A stretch of 64,000 nt of DNA from Thysanoteuthis rhombus (GCA_963457665.1 OY735219.1:37444477-37508476); one strand, 5' to 3'; positions 34,071-46,720 are shown, counted from the stretch's first letter. The notes: generated by a model from the letters alone, not told the origin. Program-made: numbers and translations.

Positions 34071-34599
34071 GTAAGATGACGAAGACATTCAGTGCTTCAA
34101 CTATCTTTGTAACCATTAAACGAGTGTAGAAACGCCTACTTAAAATATTTACGGTTTTTTTTTTCAAAAATAATCACCAGGGTTTGAAAATAATTGTCTG
34201 TCATTTTTTTCCTTTCTTTTTACTTCTTCGTCCACGCCACTCTAAAAAAAATCCTTTTATTCAAGCCGGTTTATCGTTTATTTCTTCGTATCCAAGAATA
34301 TTTATTATATATTAGTAAAAAAAATCTTTTTTGATTTTTTTAATGTAAAATATATCTCGCCTTTTGGTGGGGGACAAATCTGCATATATTCTCCAATGTT
34401 CTTAGCTATAAAAATCCAGGGCGGAACTCAAACGTAGAACAATAATTATCATGGCATTTTCCCCTGCTTGTTTAAAAAAATCGGCCCGTTAGAAGGAAGG
34501 TAAAATTTAGAAAGTCAGTTAATTTTTAAAAGGAAACGTTTTTATCTCTATTTTTCACTGATAAATCTTAAACGCCAATGAAAATGTTAGTTTTTAGTT

Positions 34600-34781
34600 C
34601 AGCCATTCTCAACCTTTTCTCGATGATGGCCCCCCTTCAAAGCTTTTCGTAGGTTCCAAGGCCCTCTGTCAAACGGGCATAACACAGATTGAAATTCATT
34701 TATTATCATTTCAGTCTATGGCCCCTTTCAGATGTGCCAGGGCCCCAAAGGGGGTCATATGGCCCCCGTTGAGAATGGCTG
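34600..34781. mobile_element. Small inverted-repeat element in DNAJA1 intron 1
   Basis: Ends cagccattctcaacctttt and gttgagaatggctg are inverted. The interior has paired ggccccc / gggggtcatatggccccc tracts. The 8-bp flanks do not match clearly. The CAG...CTG termini suggest a hAT-like MITE of 182 bp. Confidence 0.55.
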
Positions 34782-36231
34782 TTTCAATATTTCTTTCTTC
34801 AAAGAAGAAAAAGAATGTCCTTGCTGCTACTGTAAATGTTCACCCGAAAAAGAGATAATGATTCTTCTCCCCATTTATAATTTTTTTGGTATCTTTGTGA
34901 AGTCTCCGCTCATAATTTATGATTCTTCGTTAATTTAGTAAGTCCAGGATTCGAACAGTTTTTACTCGGCTCTTAAAACAGTTTTTTTTTCCTCTTTAAT
35001 TTTTTTTTTCTTGTTTAAAAATAGATCTTGGTAGAATGTTCGGCTAATCAGTTTCTCTAGTAAACTACCAAACCACCTAACCAAGCAATTACAAAGATTT
35101 AAATAATAATTTTAGATTTTACTTTAATTTACCATGACTTAAGAGCTGTGTTTGCATATTTTTTTGGTTTCCCTCGATCATTGCAAAAAAAATCCTTTCG
35201 TTTTTCCCCGTATCACTTTTGTGTACATTTCAGCTTTTGTAACGATTTTATTCTCGTCTCTAATTTTTTTCCCCTTCGCCCTTTAAAATAATAATACGAC
35301 CATTTTATTCTAAGGTTGGTCCTTCCTTTAATTTTGTGTCAATTTGATTATCATCGAGTTGATACTGGCTTATATATTTTAATATTTAATGAATGTATTT
35401 AACCTGATCTTATGCAACCGAAAATGTTCAGTTAGATTTGTACTGATTTTTCATCAATGTCTGCCTTGCTATGTTTTTTACTCTAGTCTGTTTTTTTTTT
35501 CTTTTTTATTGTCTTTGAAAACACTTTAATATGGCTGGTTTGTTATTTAAAAATAAATGCCTTCCTTGTGTGACTTCAGTCTATTGTTTTGTGGTGTCTA
35601 ACTGCAGTTCTGTTGTTAGCTGGACTTGGATAAGTACGTTAAAGTGTTATTAGGCAATCCTGTGATCTACACAATGATGCAAGGACATATAACGTTTTTA
35701 TTTTTTTAAAACTTTTTTCTAGATTGAGTTGATTGGAATTTTGAATAAATATGGGACTATAGAAATCGCTTCCACATTATGGAACCGTTTTCACCGATCA
35801 GTGATGATGTGTCCCAGACCTTTTGTTCTTGGCACCTAATTCATTCAATTTATTAGCTGACTTGAGAATCGGTTTAGCAAATCAGTTAGTAATATTTTAT
35901 GTTTGTTTCCTATATAATTTGATCAACTGATTCCATGCGACTTTCATTTCTTTCGGAAAATTCATTTTTGATATGGAAGTTAAGGAATTAGCTTTGAAAT
36001 GGGTGTTCGATTTACATACGTATAATCCAAAACTGAACCCTTACTTTTTATCCGTCTTTCTGACAGCGAATGTTAATTTACAATATAAATTTAATGCTAA
36101 ACTGGACCCTTTATTCTGTGTCCATTTTCATGCATGTGAGTAAGGCTGGAGTTATATATATAAATATATATATATATATATAATGGTAGATTATACATAA
36201 CTGGATTAATTTTTATGGTAATAATATATAA

Positions 36232-36310
36232 GTAATCCTTCGTTTTGTGAACGCAATTGTTTTAACCATTGTCGAAATCGACTGAAGATGCACAAAGGGA
36301 CGTAACTCAA
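36232..36310. repeat. Hairpin MITE M5, partial copy
   Basis: taatccttcgttttgtgaac / gcaattgttttaaccattgtcg matches the left half of 36511-36641. The right inverted end is missing. Confidence 0.5.
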
Positions 36311-36510
36311 ACTATACTTATAAAAATGTGATATTCTCACCTGAATTCATTAAATTGTACTTTCTTTCGAGAAATCACCTACTGATGGAAGGAAAGCTTA
36401 CTAAACATGTTAGCAAAGGGAAGACAATTTATTGAATGTAACATTAAAACTATTTATTTCTGTAATTTTTACAATCATCCTTTTTTTTTTTTTAAATTGA
36501 TATTATTTGA

Positions 36511-36641
36511 CAATCCTACGTTTTGTGAACGCAAGCATTAAGACCACTACTGTCGAATTCGACTACGGATGTTTTTGCCCTTAAGTGTATCCGTAGTCGA
36601 TTTTTAAAATGAAATTTTGGGGTTCACAGAACGGAAGATTG
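36511..36641. mobile_element. Hairpin MITE M5 with nested perfect stem
   Basis: Outer arms caatcctacgttttgtgaac and gttcacagaacggaagattg are inverted (about 20 of 24 paired). Inside, tcgactacggat (36559-36570) and atccgtagtcga (36589-36600) form an exact 12-bp stem with an 18-base loop. The 131-bp element can fold into one long hairpin. A partial copy lies about 200 bp upstream. Confidence 0.65.
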
Positions 36642-39247
36642 CTATAATCACCAACAAGGAGAATACTTTGAACTGCCCTTCGAATTTTAAACATGAGTGA
36701 TGTCTTATCTTTTTATCTCAATAATTACAACTGATGAATTAACGACTAACATGCTTTTAAATCTTGCTGCATTTTTTCCTTTTTATTTCAAGTGTTTAAT
36801 TTGTCGTTTTAATAACTGATTTAATATTCTAGTACTTTTTATTAGTTTGGACAGTTTTTGGCACTTCTAAATGTACATCGTATGGAATTTACTATAGAAA
36901 ATCTTGATACTAGGTATTGTTGAAAGCTTTCTCATAGTGCAGGGGTTTGCACACGACTGATCAAAGCCCCAAGTGTGAGATATTCGTTTTGTTGGTGCTG
37001 CCAAAATTAGTGCAGAATTAGTCAAGAGAAAGCATAACCAGTTTTAATTGTCAATATTTTTCTTGAGTATGGGAACTGTAAAAGACATTGTTAGTGTTTG
37101 AAACAAATTAAGAAAAAAAAAAAAAGAAACCCATAGCAGCCATTAACCACATTTTTTTTTTAACGTTCATTGAGAATGGAAAGCAGTTTTGAATTAGTAA
37201 TTTAGTTTGTTTTTCTTAAGAACATGTCTCTATATTTTGAAGATTAGTCACGTTCAGCAAAAACAAAGATCTTGTCGTAGACCAAAGTGAAAGGCATTGA
37301 TGATTTTTTTTTTTTTTTTCTCAAAGTACCTCTGAAAGGGGGCACGATGTTTTAGAATTTGGAGCACATATGCTAGAGGGAACAATGATCGATTCACTCG
37401 TCAGTTTAAATTATTTCGAAGAAAATCGCATATGGACTGATTTCTTTTCTTTGTAAACATTCGAGTAGAAATATATTCCAATATAACATATGATGCAGCT
37501 CTGGTTCCAAGGCCACTCCTACCAATTTAAAACCAGTGATCAATCAAATTCCCCACCTGAGTAAAAGTAACTATGCCGGCTTGTTACTCAATACAAGCAT
37601 GAGTGACTCAAGTGGTCTCGAGCTTGAATTAAAAAAAAAATCAACGGAAGGAGGTGGAGGGGCTATATTGTTTGGTCTAACAGGATTAAGTTAATCATGA
37701 AAATTTCTTTCAAGTATTGATTAAAAACTAGGATAACCCGACAGTAATTGCTCTTAATCAGGATATTCATTGCTTACCTCAATATCACGTGACTTTTTGA
37801 CCCACAACACCATGAAAATAAGTTTCCTCTGAAATTTTTTTTTTTCCAAGAGCTGACTTATTTTTCAAAGAATTTTGAAAGTCTTTTTTCAATTTCCCCC
37901 CAGGTAATAATTTAAGTCATGAGACATATCTTATCTGCTTATGTTTATCCTATGGATTTTGGTGACAATCAGTGGTTGTGATATTATTTAAAATTTTTCT
38001 CTCCGTCGAAAGCATTGGGTAGTGAAATTTTCATACTGAATGTTGAGATCCATACAGGTATCTTGAACTGAGCCTAGGTAGGAAGAAGTGGAAATCAAAT
38101 AGTTACCGCTGAATGAAGCTTAGTTGTCACACTCATCTTGAAAAGATGTCTAGGGAACTAAACTTCTAGGCAGTCAACCAAGATTTATATCCTGGTGATG
38201 CATACAGTTTGCTCTTGTAACTTGGAATTTTGGATGTTACATTTAGTTGATTCTAATTCAGCAATTACAACTAACTGAAATACATGAATGATTGCATTTA
38301 TTCATAGATTTGGAATCAAGTACTCAACATCAATCAAGTGATTAATCTATCGAACTGACTAAAAAAGGTCTTTTCCTAGATTAAGGGTATAATACCTTAA
38401 AAAAATTTATGAATAGGTAGCCAGATAGCTTGTTGAAAAGGTAGAATAATATTGTATTGGATGCCTGTGACAAATTTAATTTTAGGTTTTATTAAGACTG
38501 CCGGTTTACATCATTAATATATTAGCAACTTTGTAAAATGTCTGTGGGTATAAAAATGTTGATAGCATCTGAGGAATTTAAACATGCTTTTAGTTCTTTT
38601 TATTTATGGACATAGGACATTTTCTGGAAGATATTTACTATCAGACATATCATTCATTTTACAAAAATTGCATAGAAGCTACTTTGACAATTGAAGGTCT
38701 TATTTTTCCTTTTAACACTTTGAAGTGATAACAGCAGGGCATGGCTTATTTCCAAAACTTTTACAAATTCTGAAAAGCTTAGGGGATATATGTAATTTCA
38801 ATGTGTACATGAAAAAAATTGTTTGTTACTGTCCATTGAGCCTAGAGTATAACAAACTGAGGAATATCTAGTATTAACTTTCTAAAAACACTTCTATACA
38901 CAAGGTAACCTCGGATGCTTTAAAATGGAAGCTTCATTACTTAATACTTCACTCTTAATTTCCTCAAATATTGGTTGTTTAAGCTAACATTTCAAGATTC
39001 AATTTTAGGTTTGCTGAACTTAAAATTACTGTTATCACTTCTGAAGACCCAGTTGTTTTGGAAGGTAGATAGCTTTTCACATTTGAGGTATTGGTCAAAC
39101 ACTGAAAATTTTTGTCAATTCTGGTCTCTGTATTATCCCTTTGGTTACTGTGTATGAAAATATTTTATGAAACTGATTCAAGAGTTTGACTAATGTTTTG
39201 ATTTAATTTTTTTTTTTTTTTTTTCCCCTCAGTTGTAAAAATTCAAA

Positions 39248-39379
39248 ATGGTGAAAGAAACAGCCTATTATGATGAATTGGGTATCCATCCTGGAGCCAC
39301 ACAAGATGAGATAAAAAAGGCTTATCGCAAAATGGCATTAAAATATCATCCAGACAAGAATCCCAATGAAACAGAAAAG
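39248..39379 (+). CDS. DNAJA1: DNAJA1 coding exon 1
   Basis: Forty-four codons starting [17 protein letters not shown], including [10 protein letters not shown] with the catalytic HPD. The exon itself starts at 39233 with 15 bases of 5' UTR after a long polypyrimidine acceptor; donor gtaaat. Confidence 0.97.
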
Positions 39380-41234
39380 GTAAATTGAAACTTCTGTATA
39401 TTATTTAAATGTTAAATGGTCTGTTAAAGTAAATACCAGTTTGACTTCAAAGGCTTTGAGTTTTTCTTCTACCTTGGCTATCAAATGCCAGTTTTAAATT
39501 AGTTTGTTCTGATTTGAAGCTAATAAATTAAAATTCATTTTCAGTGCTAGAAATATTTGAACCACTGGCTGTATGGAGTGACTGGTAGTCTGTGGATCTA
39601 AACAATATTCTTTTGAAGTAATTTTTTCCCAGATGATAATTTGAATTAGAATTGTACAGTAAATTTTTCATTGTGGTGACTCAAAACTTGATATTTAATT
39701 TGATAAACAATGCAACACTTATGTGCCTACAAACTTGGCTTATAAAAGCAAAAACTGTTTGTACACGTGTTCAAGATGAATCCAGGGTATTCAGATTTAA
39801 AAAAGTTTTTTTTTTTTTTGTCTTCATGAATATGATTAATAATGACTGAGCTTTTTTTCTTCTTCCTCTTCAGTTTAAGACCATTAGCCAAGCTTATGAA
39901 GTATTGAGTGATCCAAAGAGAAGAGAAATTTATGACCAAGGAGGTGAAGAAGCCATTAAAGGTGGAGCGGGCAGCGGTAGTGGATTTGAGTTCCATTCTG
40001 CTATGGACATATTTGATATGTTTTTTGGTGGCCACAGTCGACAGAGAGGTCCCAGAAAGACCAAAGATTTAGTACATCAGATTAAAGTGACATTAAAAGA
40101 AATGTATAATGGAAACACAAGGAAATTAGCTGTAACAAAAGATGTTATATGTGAAAAATGTAAAGGTAAATATCTTGAAATATGTTTGAACTGTCAAGAT
40201 TCAATTTGCAGTTTTTGTAATTATTGGTTCTTGCTGATTACAAAATGCAAGTTAAGTCTAAGATTTCCTTTTTAAGATGTATAATTGGTGTTACTAACCA
40301 ACTTGATTTCAAACAAATGTTTTTATTGCTCTTCTCAGGTATTGGTGGCAAAGAAGGTGCTGTAGAAACTTGTCCCACATGTCAAGGAACTGGTATACAA
40401 GTAACTATGAATCGACTTGGGCCAAATATGGTTCAACAGATGCAGAGTGTGTGTCCAGAATGTCGTGGCAAAAAGGAATTAATCAACCCTAAGCTCCGTT
40501 GTAAAGTTTGTAATGGCAAAAAAACTACACAGCTTAAAAAAACTTTAGAGGTCCATATTGATAAAGGCAAGTTTTGAAATTTTGCACAACTTATAATTCT
40601 ATAGGGAATGTAAGCCCTGAACTTGAGTTTTTAAGATTGAAAATTTAGCCTCAGTATTAGCACCTTTCCTCTTCATTCTAAATGGTACTGTTGCCAAGAT
40701 TTTAGCTTTCAATATTAAAACCTGGATCATTTCTATTCCCTTATTTCTAGATGATATATGCATACTAGTTGAATTTAATACATGTTTTAAACTTCTTTAT
40801 AGGGATGAAAGATGGTCAGACAATTCGCTTTGCTGGTGAAGGGGATCAATGTCCCGGTGTAGAAGCTGGAGATATTCTTATTGTATTAGATGAACAAGAA
40901 GATAAAGATTTCAAACGGCAGGGAGATGATCTTCTAACTGGATTGGAAATTACATTATCAGAAGCTTTATGTGGATTCAGAAAACCTATTACAACCTTGG
41001 ATGGACGTACTCTTGTTGTTATAACAGTACCAGGTAAGCTTTAATTTTTCTGAACTAAACATTGCCTGGCATAAGGCAAGGCTAGAAGAAAGTGTATTAC
41101 TCCAATCTTCCTAGTGGGGAGAGCTTGGATAATCTACGTTCAAAATCTTGGATTTTACTTGGGTGCTATCACTGACCTCCAGCATTGGTGGGAAATGTGC
41201 CACTATGAGACAAGCAAATTATTTTCTTTATTTA

Positions 41235-41275
<41 letters not shown>

Positions 41276-42185
41276 CTCCTTCCTCTGATTTATTTGCTAT
41301 TTATAACATTTGCTAATATTTTTGAAAAGCACTTTTTAAAATCATCAGGTCGAAAATGCATCCAGACCCTTTTGACTCTTGACCTCGACCTATCTCTGTC
41401 AGCCAATGTTATTGAAAGATCATCACTGTGACAGTCCTCCACTAGTTAATTACGGTTATAGTCATTTGGGTCTATCACTAGCCGGAGGACCTCCATAATC
41501 GTCACTTTTATGGATGATATCTTGAAATATTTCTGGTCATTTCCTAAATGTCTCTTGAGTAAAATGTTCAGTTTCTAAGCATTGGGTGCAAAAGACTTTA
41601 AATTGTTATACTTTTTTTGAATTTAATAAACCCAAGTTCTATCTTGTATACCCATCCCATTAAAGTGTTATTGTACTTGTTCCAGAAATGCCTTTTCAAG
41701 TGTTGTTCGCAGTTTTTTTGCTCACCTTTTCATTTATACAGTTTACAAGTATTGTAATTAATTACATTTTGAAATGATAGTTTGATGCTTTACAGACTTA
41801 AAAAATCAACTAAATATGTAAAGTATATTCCAACTGCTATAGATTTTTATTTTATCTTTCAGGTGAAGTTATAAAACATGGTGATGTGAAATGTGTGGAA
41901 AATGAAGGCATGCCAATGTACCGCTCACCATTTGAGAAAGGTCAACTGATAATCCAATTTACTGTATGCTTTCCACCTTCTAATTTCATTCCCGCTGAAA
42001 GACTGTCAGAACTTGAAAAACTGCTGCCACCGCGCCAAGTTGTGGACATTCCAGAAAATGCAGAGGAGTGCACTCTATCTGAATTTAATCCTAAGGAAAG
42101 CCGCGGTTATCGCAGAGGTGAAGCCTATGATGACGACGATGATGATCACATGGAGCATCCTCGTGTACAATGTGCTTCTCACTGA
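39248..42185 (+). CDS. DNAJA1: DnaJ homolog subfamily A member 1 (type A Hsp40), complete, 5 coding exons
   Basis: Co-chaperone that stimulates the Hsp70 ATPase and delivers unfolded clients in the cytosol. Exons 39248-39379, 39874-40165, 40339-40566, 40803-41033 and 41863-42185 join to 401 residues (human about 397). J domain at 1-70 with HPD at 34-36. A short Gly/Phe segment [11 protein letters not shown] precedes [10 protein letters not shown], the usual DNAJA1 sequence. Four zinc motifs, CEKCKGIG (137), CPTCQGTG (153), CPECRGKK (180) and CKVCNGKK (196), mark type A. The client-binding C-terminal domains include [29 protein letters not shown] and NEGMPMYR. It ends in CASH, a CaaX-type box for prenylation. 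The start context aaaATGg is good. Subfamily A1 rather than A2 is judged from the N-terminus and J-domain wording. The third zinc motif lacks the last glycine. Confidence 0.96.
39874..40165 (+). CDS. DNAJA1: DNAJA1 coding exon 2
   Basis: Ninety-seven codons plus one base: [20 protein letters not shown] (J-domain helix IV region), the Gly/Phe linker, [10 protein letters not shown], and the first zinc motif CEKCK. Acceptor cttcag, donor gtaaat. Confidence 0.97.
40339..40566 (+). CDS. DNAJA1: DNAJA1 coding exon 3 (zinc-binding region)
   Basis: Holds the second to fourth cysteine motifs and LEVHIDK. Acceptor ctcag. The exon must end at 40566, because the next exon supplies GG ATG AAA for KGMKDG; the donor is therefore gcaagt, a GC-AG intron. 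Confidence 0.95.
40567..40572 (+). promoter_or_regulatory. DNAJA1: Non-canonical GC splice donor (gcaagt)
   Basis: AAAG|gcaagt matches the donor consensus except for C at +2. No GT nearby keeps the reading frame into the next exon. Confidence 0.85.
40803..41033 (+). CDS. DNAJA1: DNAJA1 coding exon 4
   Basis: Codes [20 protein letters not shown] through [14 protein letters not shown], the first C-terminal client-binding domain. Acceptor tttatag, donor gtaagc. Confidence 0.97.
41237..41275. repeat. Poly-T tract
   Basis: About 39 consecutive T in the last DNAJA1 intron. It could be the oligo-A tail of a minus-strand retroposon, but no retroposon body is recognised next to it. Confidence 0.95.
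41863..42185 (+). CDS. DNAJA1: DNAJA1 last coding exon
   Basis: Codes [20 protein letters not shown] and the second C-terminal domain, then an acidic stretch [12 protein letters not shown] and RVQCASH, stop TGA 42183-42185. Acceptor tttcag. Confidence 0.97.
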
Positions 42186-43480
42186 TACCAGTGACAGTCA
42201 TTTGTGAATCTAGATCCAATCTTTGACATCCACCTTCAGTTGACTACTACTGCCTAATGATTAACAACACACTCCTCCATCTTGGTTACCTGGTAATCCT
42301 GCTTATTCCATCTGCTTCATTCTCTAATCTCTTCACTTGTGTTAAGAACATCCGACATTCTAGTATCAAATGCAGTAGCAGAATTTCTCTTTTAAAACTC
42401 TTTTCTCTGTTGCAAGTTAGTGAAAATATTTTCCTTCACTGTTGGTTGTATATTCTTGTATTTAAAGATTGACAGTACACACACACTCACACACGTGCAT
42501 ACATGCATGCATACATACATATACACTGAAAGAATTAACACAATTCTTCCTCCTTTGGAGAAGAAAAATAAATGAAGCCAGAGAATAAGCAAACAATTGA
42601 GGCCATGAGCTCTTGAAAAAATCTCAATTGATTGGGGAGAATATTAAGCGGCAGATGGGAGGCTAAAGATGTGCTAATTATTCAAATATTCTGATATTTG
42701 AATGTTCAATTCTACAAAAAAAAAAACTTTAAAGTTGCCCATTTGCTGTGCTGACTAGATATTTGCAAAGGGACCCATCAAAATTTTTACTTCACATGGT
42801 CAACTTGCTTTCTCAAATATGGATGTAATAAAAACTTGGAATAAAATTAGATCAAACTTCCAATTTCTTACCCCCCTCCTTATCAAAGACTTGTGCTTAA
42901 ACTAATGTCCTCTATAAATGTCTGCTTTTTCTCCTCTTACAGGATTTTGTTGAAATTGCTTAGAATAAGTTTATTCCTTATCCTTAGGTGCATTAGACTG
43001 GCCTTTTTCTGGCTAAATCTCAGAAAAAAAACATTTCATTGGATTTTATTTATTCAATCCTTTCTCTCCAAGCAATTCAGATTTGTCACTTTTTCCTTTT
43101 TTTTTTTTTTTTTTAACTTGATTTCTGTTTCTGAATCTTCGAACAGCTATTCATAATGAGCTTGTATTTTGTTAAATGAACTGGCCAACTGAGCCTACCT
43201 GTTGAACTTTGGCAATTTTTAGCTAGTAACATTTCCATGAGGGCCAAAGGAAGTTGACCTTGAATTTAATATCTGAGAGTAAGGGTGGTGGCTTTAATAC
43301 TTCTGCAAACAAGCCTTCTTTTTGACTCCAAGTTTAACCTTGAAATTTTAATTGATGTATAGATATATCTATCTGTCTTACCAATTCCATCATGGTTTGC
43401 TTGTTCAACACAATAGATTACATTTTCTTCCTTCTGTATTTATATTGTATAAATAATAAAGATCAAGTTGTTACAAAATA
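42186..43480 (+). other. DNAJA1: DNAJA1 3' UTR with several candidate poly(A) signals
   Basis: AATAAA occurs at 42567-42572, 42827-42832, 42840-42845 and 43455-43460, so alternative 3' ends are possible. A CA/CATA microsatellite lies near 42476-42525. No other gene is seen in the stretch. Confidence 0.5.
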
Positions 43481-43811
43481 CAAATATTTGGATATTTGTC
43501 GTCTCACTTGATCAAAAAGGACTTTTTAAATGATGGTAATTCAAATGTCAGTATAAAGTAATCTGCCTGAAAGCAAATTGTGGCTAAATAGTGAAGATGC
43601 ATCATGCTGTTCCAGTGTCCCACCTTTATTCCTTCACCTCTTCTGTATGATCTAGTATGGAATCCTGTCATTCTCCTAGCAGCATTTGTAAAAAGAAAAA
43701 AAACACAGCTGGCTTGATCATTACTTGAAAATTTACTATCCTAAAATTGAAGAGCCAAATTTAATGAAACTATTAATGTGTATCCAGAATGCATGTCTTT
43801 TTATTTCCTAA

Positions 43812-44057
43812 CCCGTTTGCTGCCAGGTTTATTTTTTTTTTTAATGTAACTCCTGTGCCAGGTTTTTTCTTCTTCCTAAAAAATTAATGAAAATAGAAAG
43901 TCCTCATTGTATGATTAAAACTGTTTTATTTTCATACAATTCAACTTTGTACAAAATCTAATAAACATAAATATAAGATTAATACTATTGTAAGATGAGT
44001 AATCTGGATTGTGACAACTTGCTAAAATAAGTCATCTTGTCTGTGACAGTAAACTGG
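43812..44057. mobile_element. piggyBac-like MITE
   Basis: Left end (ctaa)cccgtttgctgccag and right end ctgtgacagtaaactgg(ttaa) form an inverted CCMGTTTRCTGYCA terminus of about 16 bp beside a TTAA (one side mutated to CTAA). TTAA targets and CCC-starting ends are typical of piggyBac elements. The 246-bp interior is AT-rich and non-coding. Confidence 0.5.
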
Positions 44058-46424
44058 TTAAAGCAGCAATACAACTTAGCGAAGTTAGTTGGATTTCAAA
44101 AACTTCAAAATATAATTAATCTTTTATCACTATACTTAAATCTGTTCTAACGTCATCAACAACCATTTCATGCCTTGGTTATCAGTGTCTGCACGCTAGA
44201 TTTTTTTATGAACCAAGTAGTGTTCGGATTTTAAAATCTTATTACAGCATGGAATATTAACATTGCTTTGCAACATTTCTAATAGGCTCAATTAGATAAT
44301 TGCTGGTCAATATGATTTTCTATAGTCGTTCTTGTTGTTCCAATTAACCCCTGCATATAACAAATTGTTGCTGTTAAATCACTGATAAAATCTATAATGC
44401 ATCAGTGGCATAAATTGGCTATTTTTCAAACTTATTTAACATTGAGAAGATCAGAATAAATAATCTGAAGAGAATGGTTGTGAATTTGAAAATCAGGTAG
44501 ATCCAAAGTTCATTCATTTCCATTATATGAAAAATCAGCTTCATAGAAGTTCCCTGACACCAAAGTCATCATGGGTAACTTGGTGCATGATAATTGATAG
44601 CTTTATTATGCAAATGTTCAAGCCAGAAAAATTATTACCTAACTAGAGTACAAGTTGGGGAATAAACAACTGTTTGTCTGGAGCATCTGACAATATAGTC
44701 AGAGCAATGTCTTCATTTTTTTTTTTTTTTTTTTTCATTTTACAGCAGAGCTCTGATTCTCAAATAAGAGTCACAGCATTTCTTGGAAGGCAGTGCCAGA
44801 CTACAGAGTATGGCGAATGCACACCCAAGATATTTTTTGCCAGACAAAGCTGCACACTTGAAAAAAAATCAGGGCCACTGTAATTGTTTGTGGGTTTGAG
44901 ACTGAGAAAACGATGTCAATGAATATCTTTCATGCTAAACTTGGGACACTTTTTGTCAGAATCTTTTTCTCACAAAATTGGACTCACTTTAACTAAAAAT
45001 AATTGTGTGCAATTATGTCAACTTGTACAGTTGAAATTTTGCATTTGATCAACCTAGATCTCATTAGAAAGAAAAAAAGCCATATTTAGTAGTCAAGAGA
45101 TATTGGTTAATTAATGTCAAATATAAGCTGATGAGGACAAAAGTATAGCTTGGTTAACATTTCTTCTACTAATCTATTTATATAATGAACAGTGACTTCT
45201 GTTTCTGTCCAACAATACTATGGTCTCTTCCACTTGAAGGTAAAAATTTTGCTAATTTACAATACTTTTTCCACTTGTTCAGTAGTTTTAAATTTTTTTT
45301 TTCTTTCTCCAAATAATCTCAAATTCATTATGTATAATGTAAAAGAATATACCAATGTTTTCAACTTATTTTTATGTACATACTTCTGATTTGAGAAGTG
45401 TGTGCTGTAAATCCTGTACAATCCTTATTTAATAACTGGTGGTTTGAGATTCCCTACTAAAAAGGTTGAATACATTCATGTTAGCAGCCAGTTTTATAGA
45501 AACTTACAACTAGCATACACTTAATCAAAAAGTATAACTCACTTTTTCTTGAAGGGTTTTTGTATTTTCAAGTTATTGGATTTGAAAGGCAACAACAAAA
45601 GACTAAATTATTCTGAAGATCAGTCCTAGGGAAATGAATCTCTGACTGATAGCAAAAATAATCTTGAAGCCTTCTGAATTGTTGGTTCAAATATTTTTCA
45701 TGTATGTGAGTATTTACATGGAGGAATGAGTGTGTGTAACAAATTTATCCGTACAATGACTACAGCAAGAATGGAGTGTAAAAATCTTTCAAATCCAAAT
45801 AAATTTTCACAATTATTATTATCAAGTTTTTTTTTTCTCTTCCAAATGTTTCATGCTTTAATTTAGTTAAGAGATCCAAATATCTACATTTGATGTTTCT
45901 CTTCAGCTAATAAATTTAATGAATTTAACAAGTAGACTAAAATAACTTCCGACAAGCCTTTCTAAAGTTACCAAATTTTTGTGCGGTTCTCCATTTCATT
46001 AAAAATTTGATATGGCTTTTGATAGCATGGCAGATTTTACAAATTCAAAAGACTCCTAACTGGTGGTGGTTGGGATTTACTAATCCTCTTAAAAGATTAA
46101 AAAAAACAAAAACTTTCCTTTCAAATTGTCGAGACTTACAACATTTAGTTGTTGTCTTAACACTAGCTAATTACTACAAATTCGATGATAGATTGAAAAT
46201 TGTCAGCTATTCATTAAATCAACAGCACCTTCTGTTAAAGAATATCATTTATGAAAATTTTGATAGCAAGTAATACTTCCAGTGAGCCATTTGAACTTGA
46301 GATGCATTTTAAAAAAAAAACAATTCTACTCCTGTTCAATTTGAAATTCTTTTTGCTACATTCTGATCTTCATTCACAACTGAATAATTTGTTGAATATT
46401 ATCACGCTAGTCTAGTGGCTTAAT
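44058..46424. other. Intergenic, nothing recognised
   Basis: AT-rich DNA downstream of DNAJA1. Frames present here cross T tracts and have no conserved motifs. Confidence 0.5.
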
Positions 46425-46720
46425 TATTCTCCCAATACCCCCACTCTGTACACTAATCTCTCTCACCCTAGAATTTACTAAACCCACCTACCCCACTCCA
46501 ACTCTTTGGACACTGATACAAGGTTACATAGGGCACTGGATTGGCAAGATCAAAGGCACCAACACACTAGAGGCGACTGACTGGCGTTGTCCAATTCGTA
46601 CAAGAAAGGGTGTTGCGGAACCAGTAGGACAAAAAGGATGTAATTTTTATTTTTAAAAAAATAAAAAAATGAACCGTTTACTTTTTCTGTCTGTGTGTCT
46701 CTCTCTCTCTTTCTCTCACA
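46425..46720 (+). repeat. Dispersed repeat family R4, copy 1
   Basis: Matches 56470-56755 in the same orientation. Shared blocks are attctcccaatacccccact, ctctttggacactgatacaa / ggttacatag, gatcaaaggcac, ctgactggcgttgtc, ggaaccagtaggac and aaaaggatgtaatttttatt, ending in a CT-rich microsatellite. Non-coding; class unknown. Confidence 0.65.

Larger units (their letters stand above)
34782..39232. other. DNAJA1: DNAJA1 first intron, remainder
   Basis: Apart from the listed fold-back elements and a short TA repeat near 36150-36182, this is AT-rich DNA with T tracts. No additional exon is apparent. Confidence 0.55.

Noticed and set aside
34935-34960. Possible minus-strand B box (gttcgaatcctgg)
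   Set aside because: No A box lies at the right distance and no SINE body is recognisable.
41114-41431. 105-codon plus frame in the last DNAJA1 intron
   Set aside because: It is carried by a 39-base T tract giving poly-Phe and shows no conserved motif.
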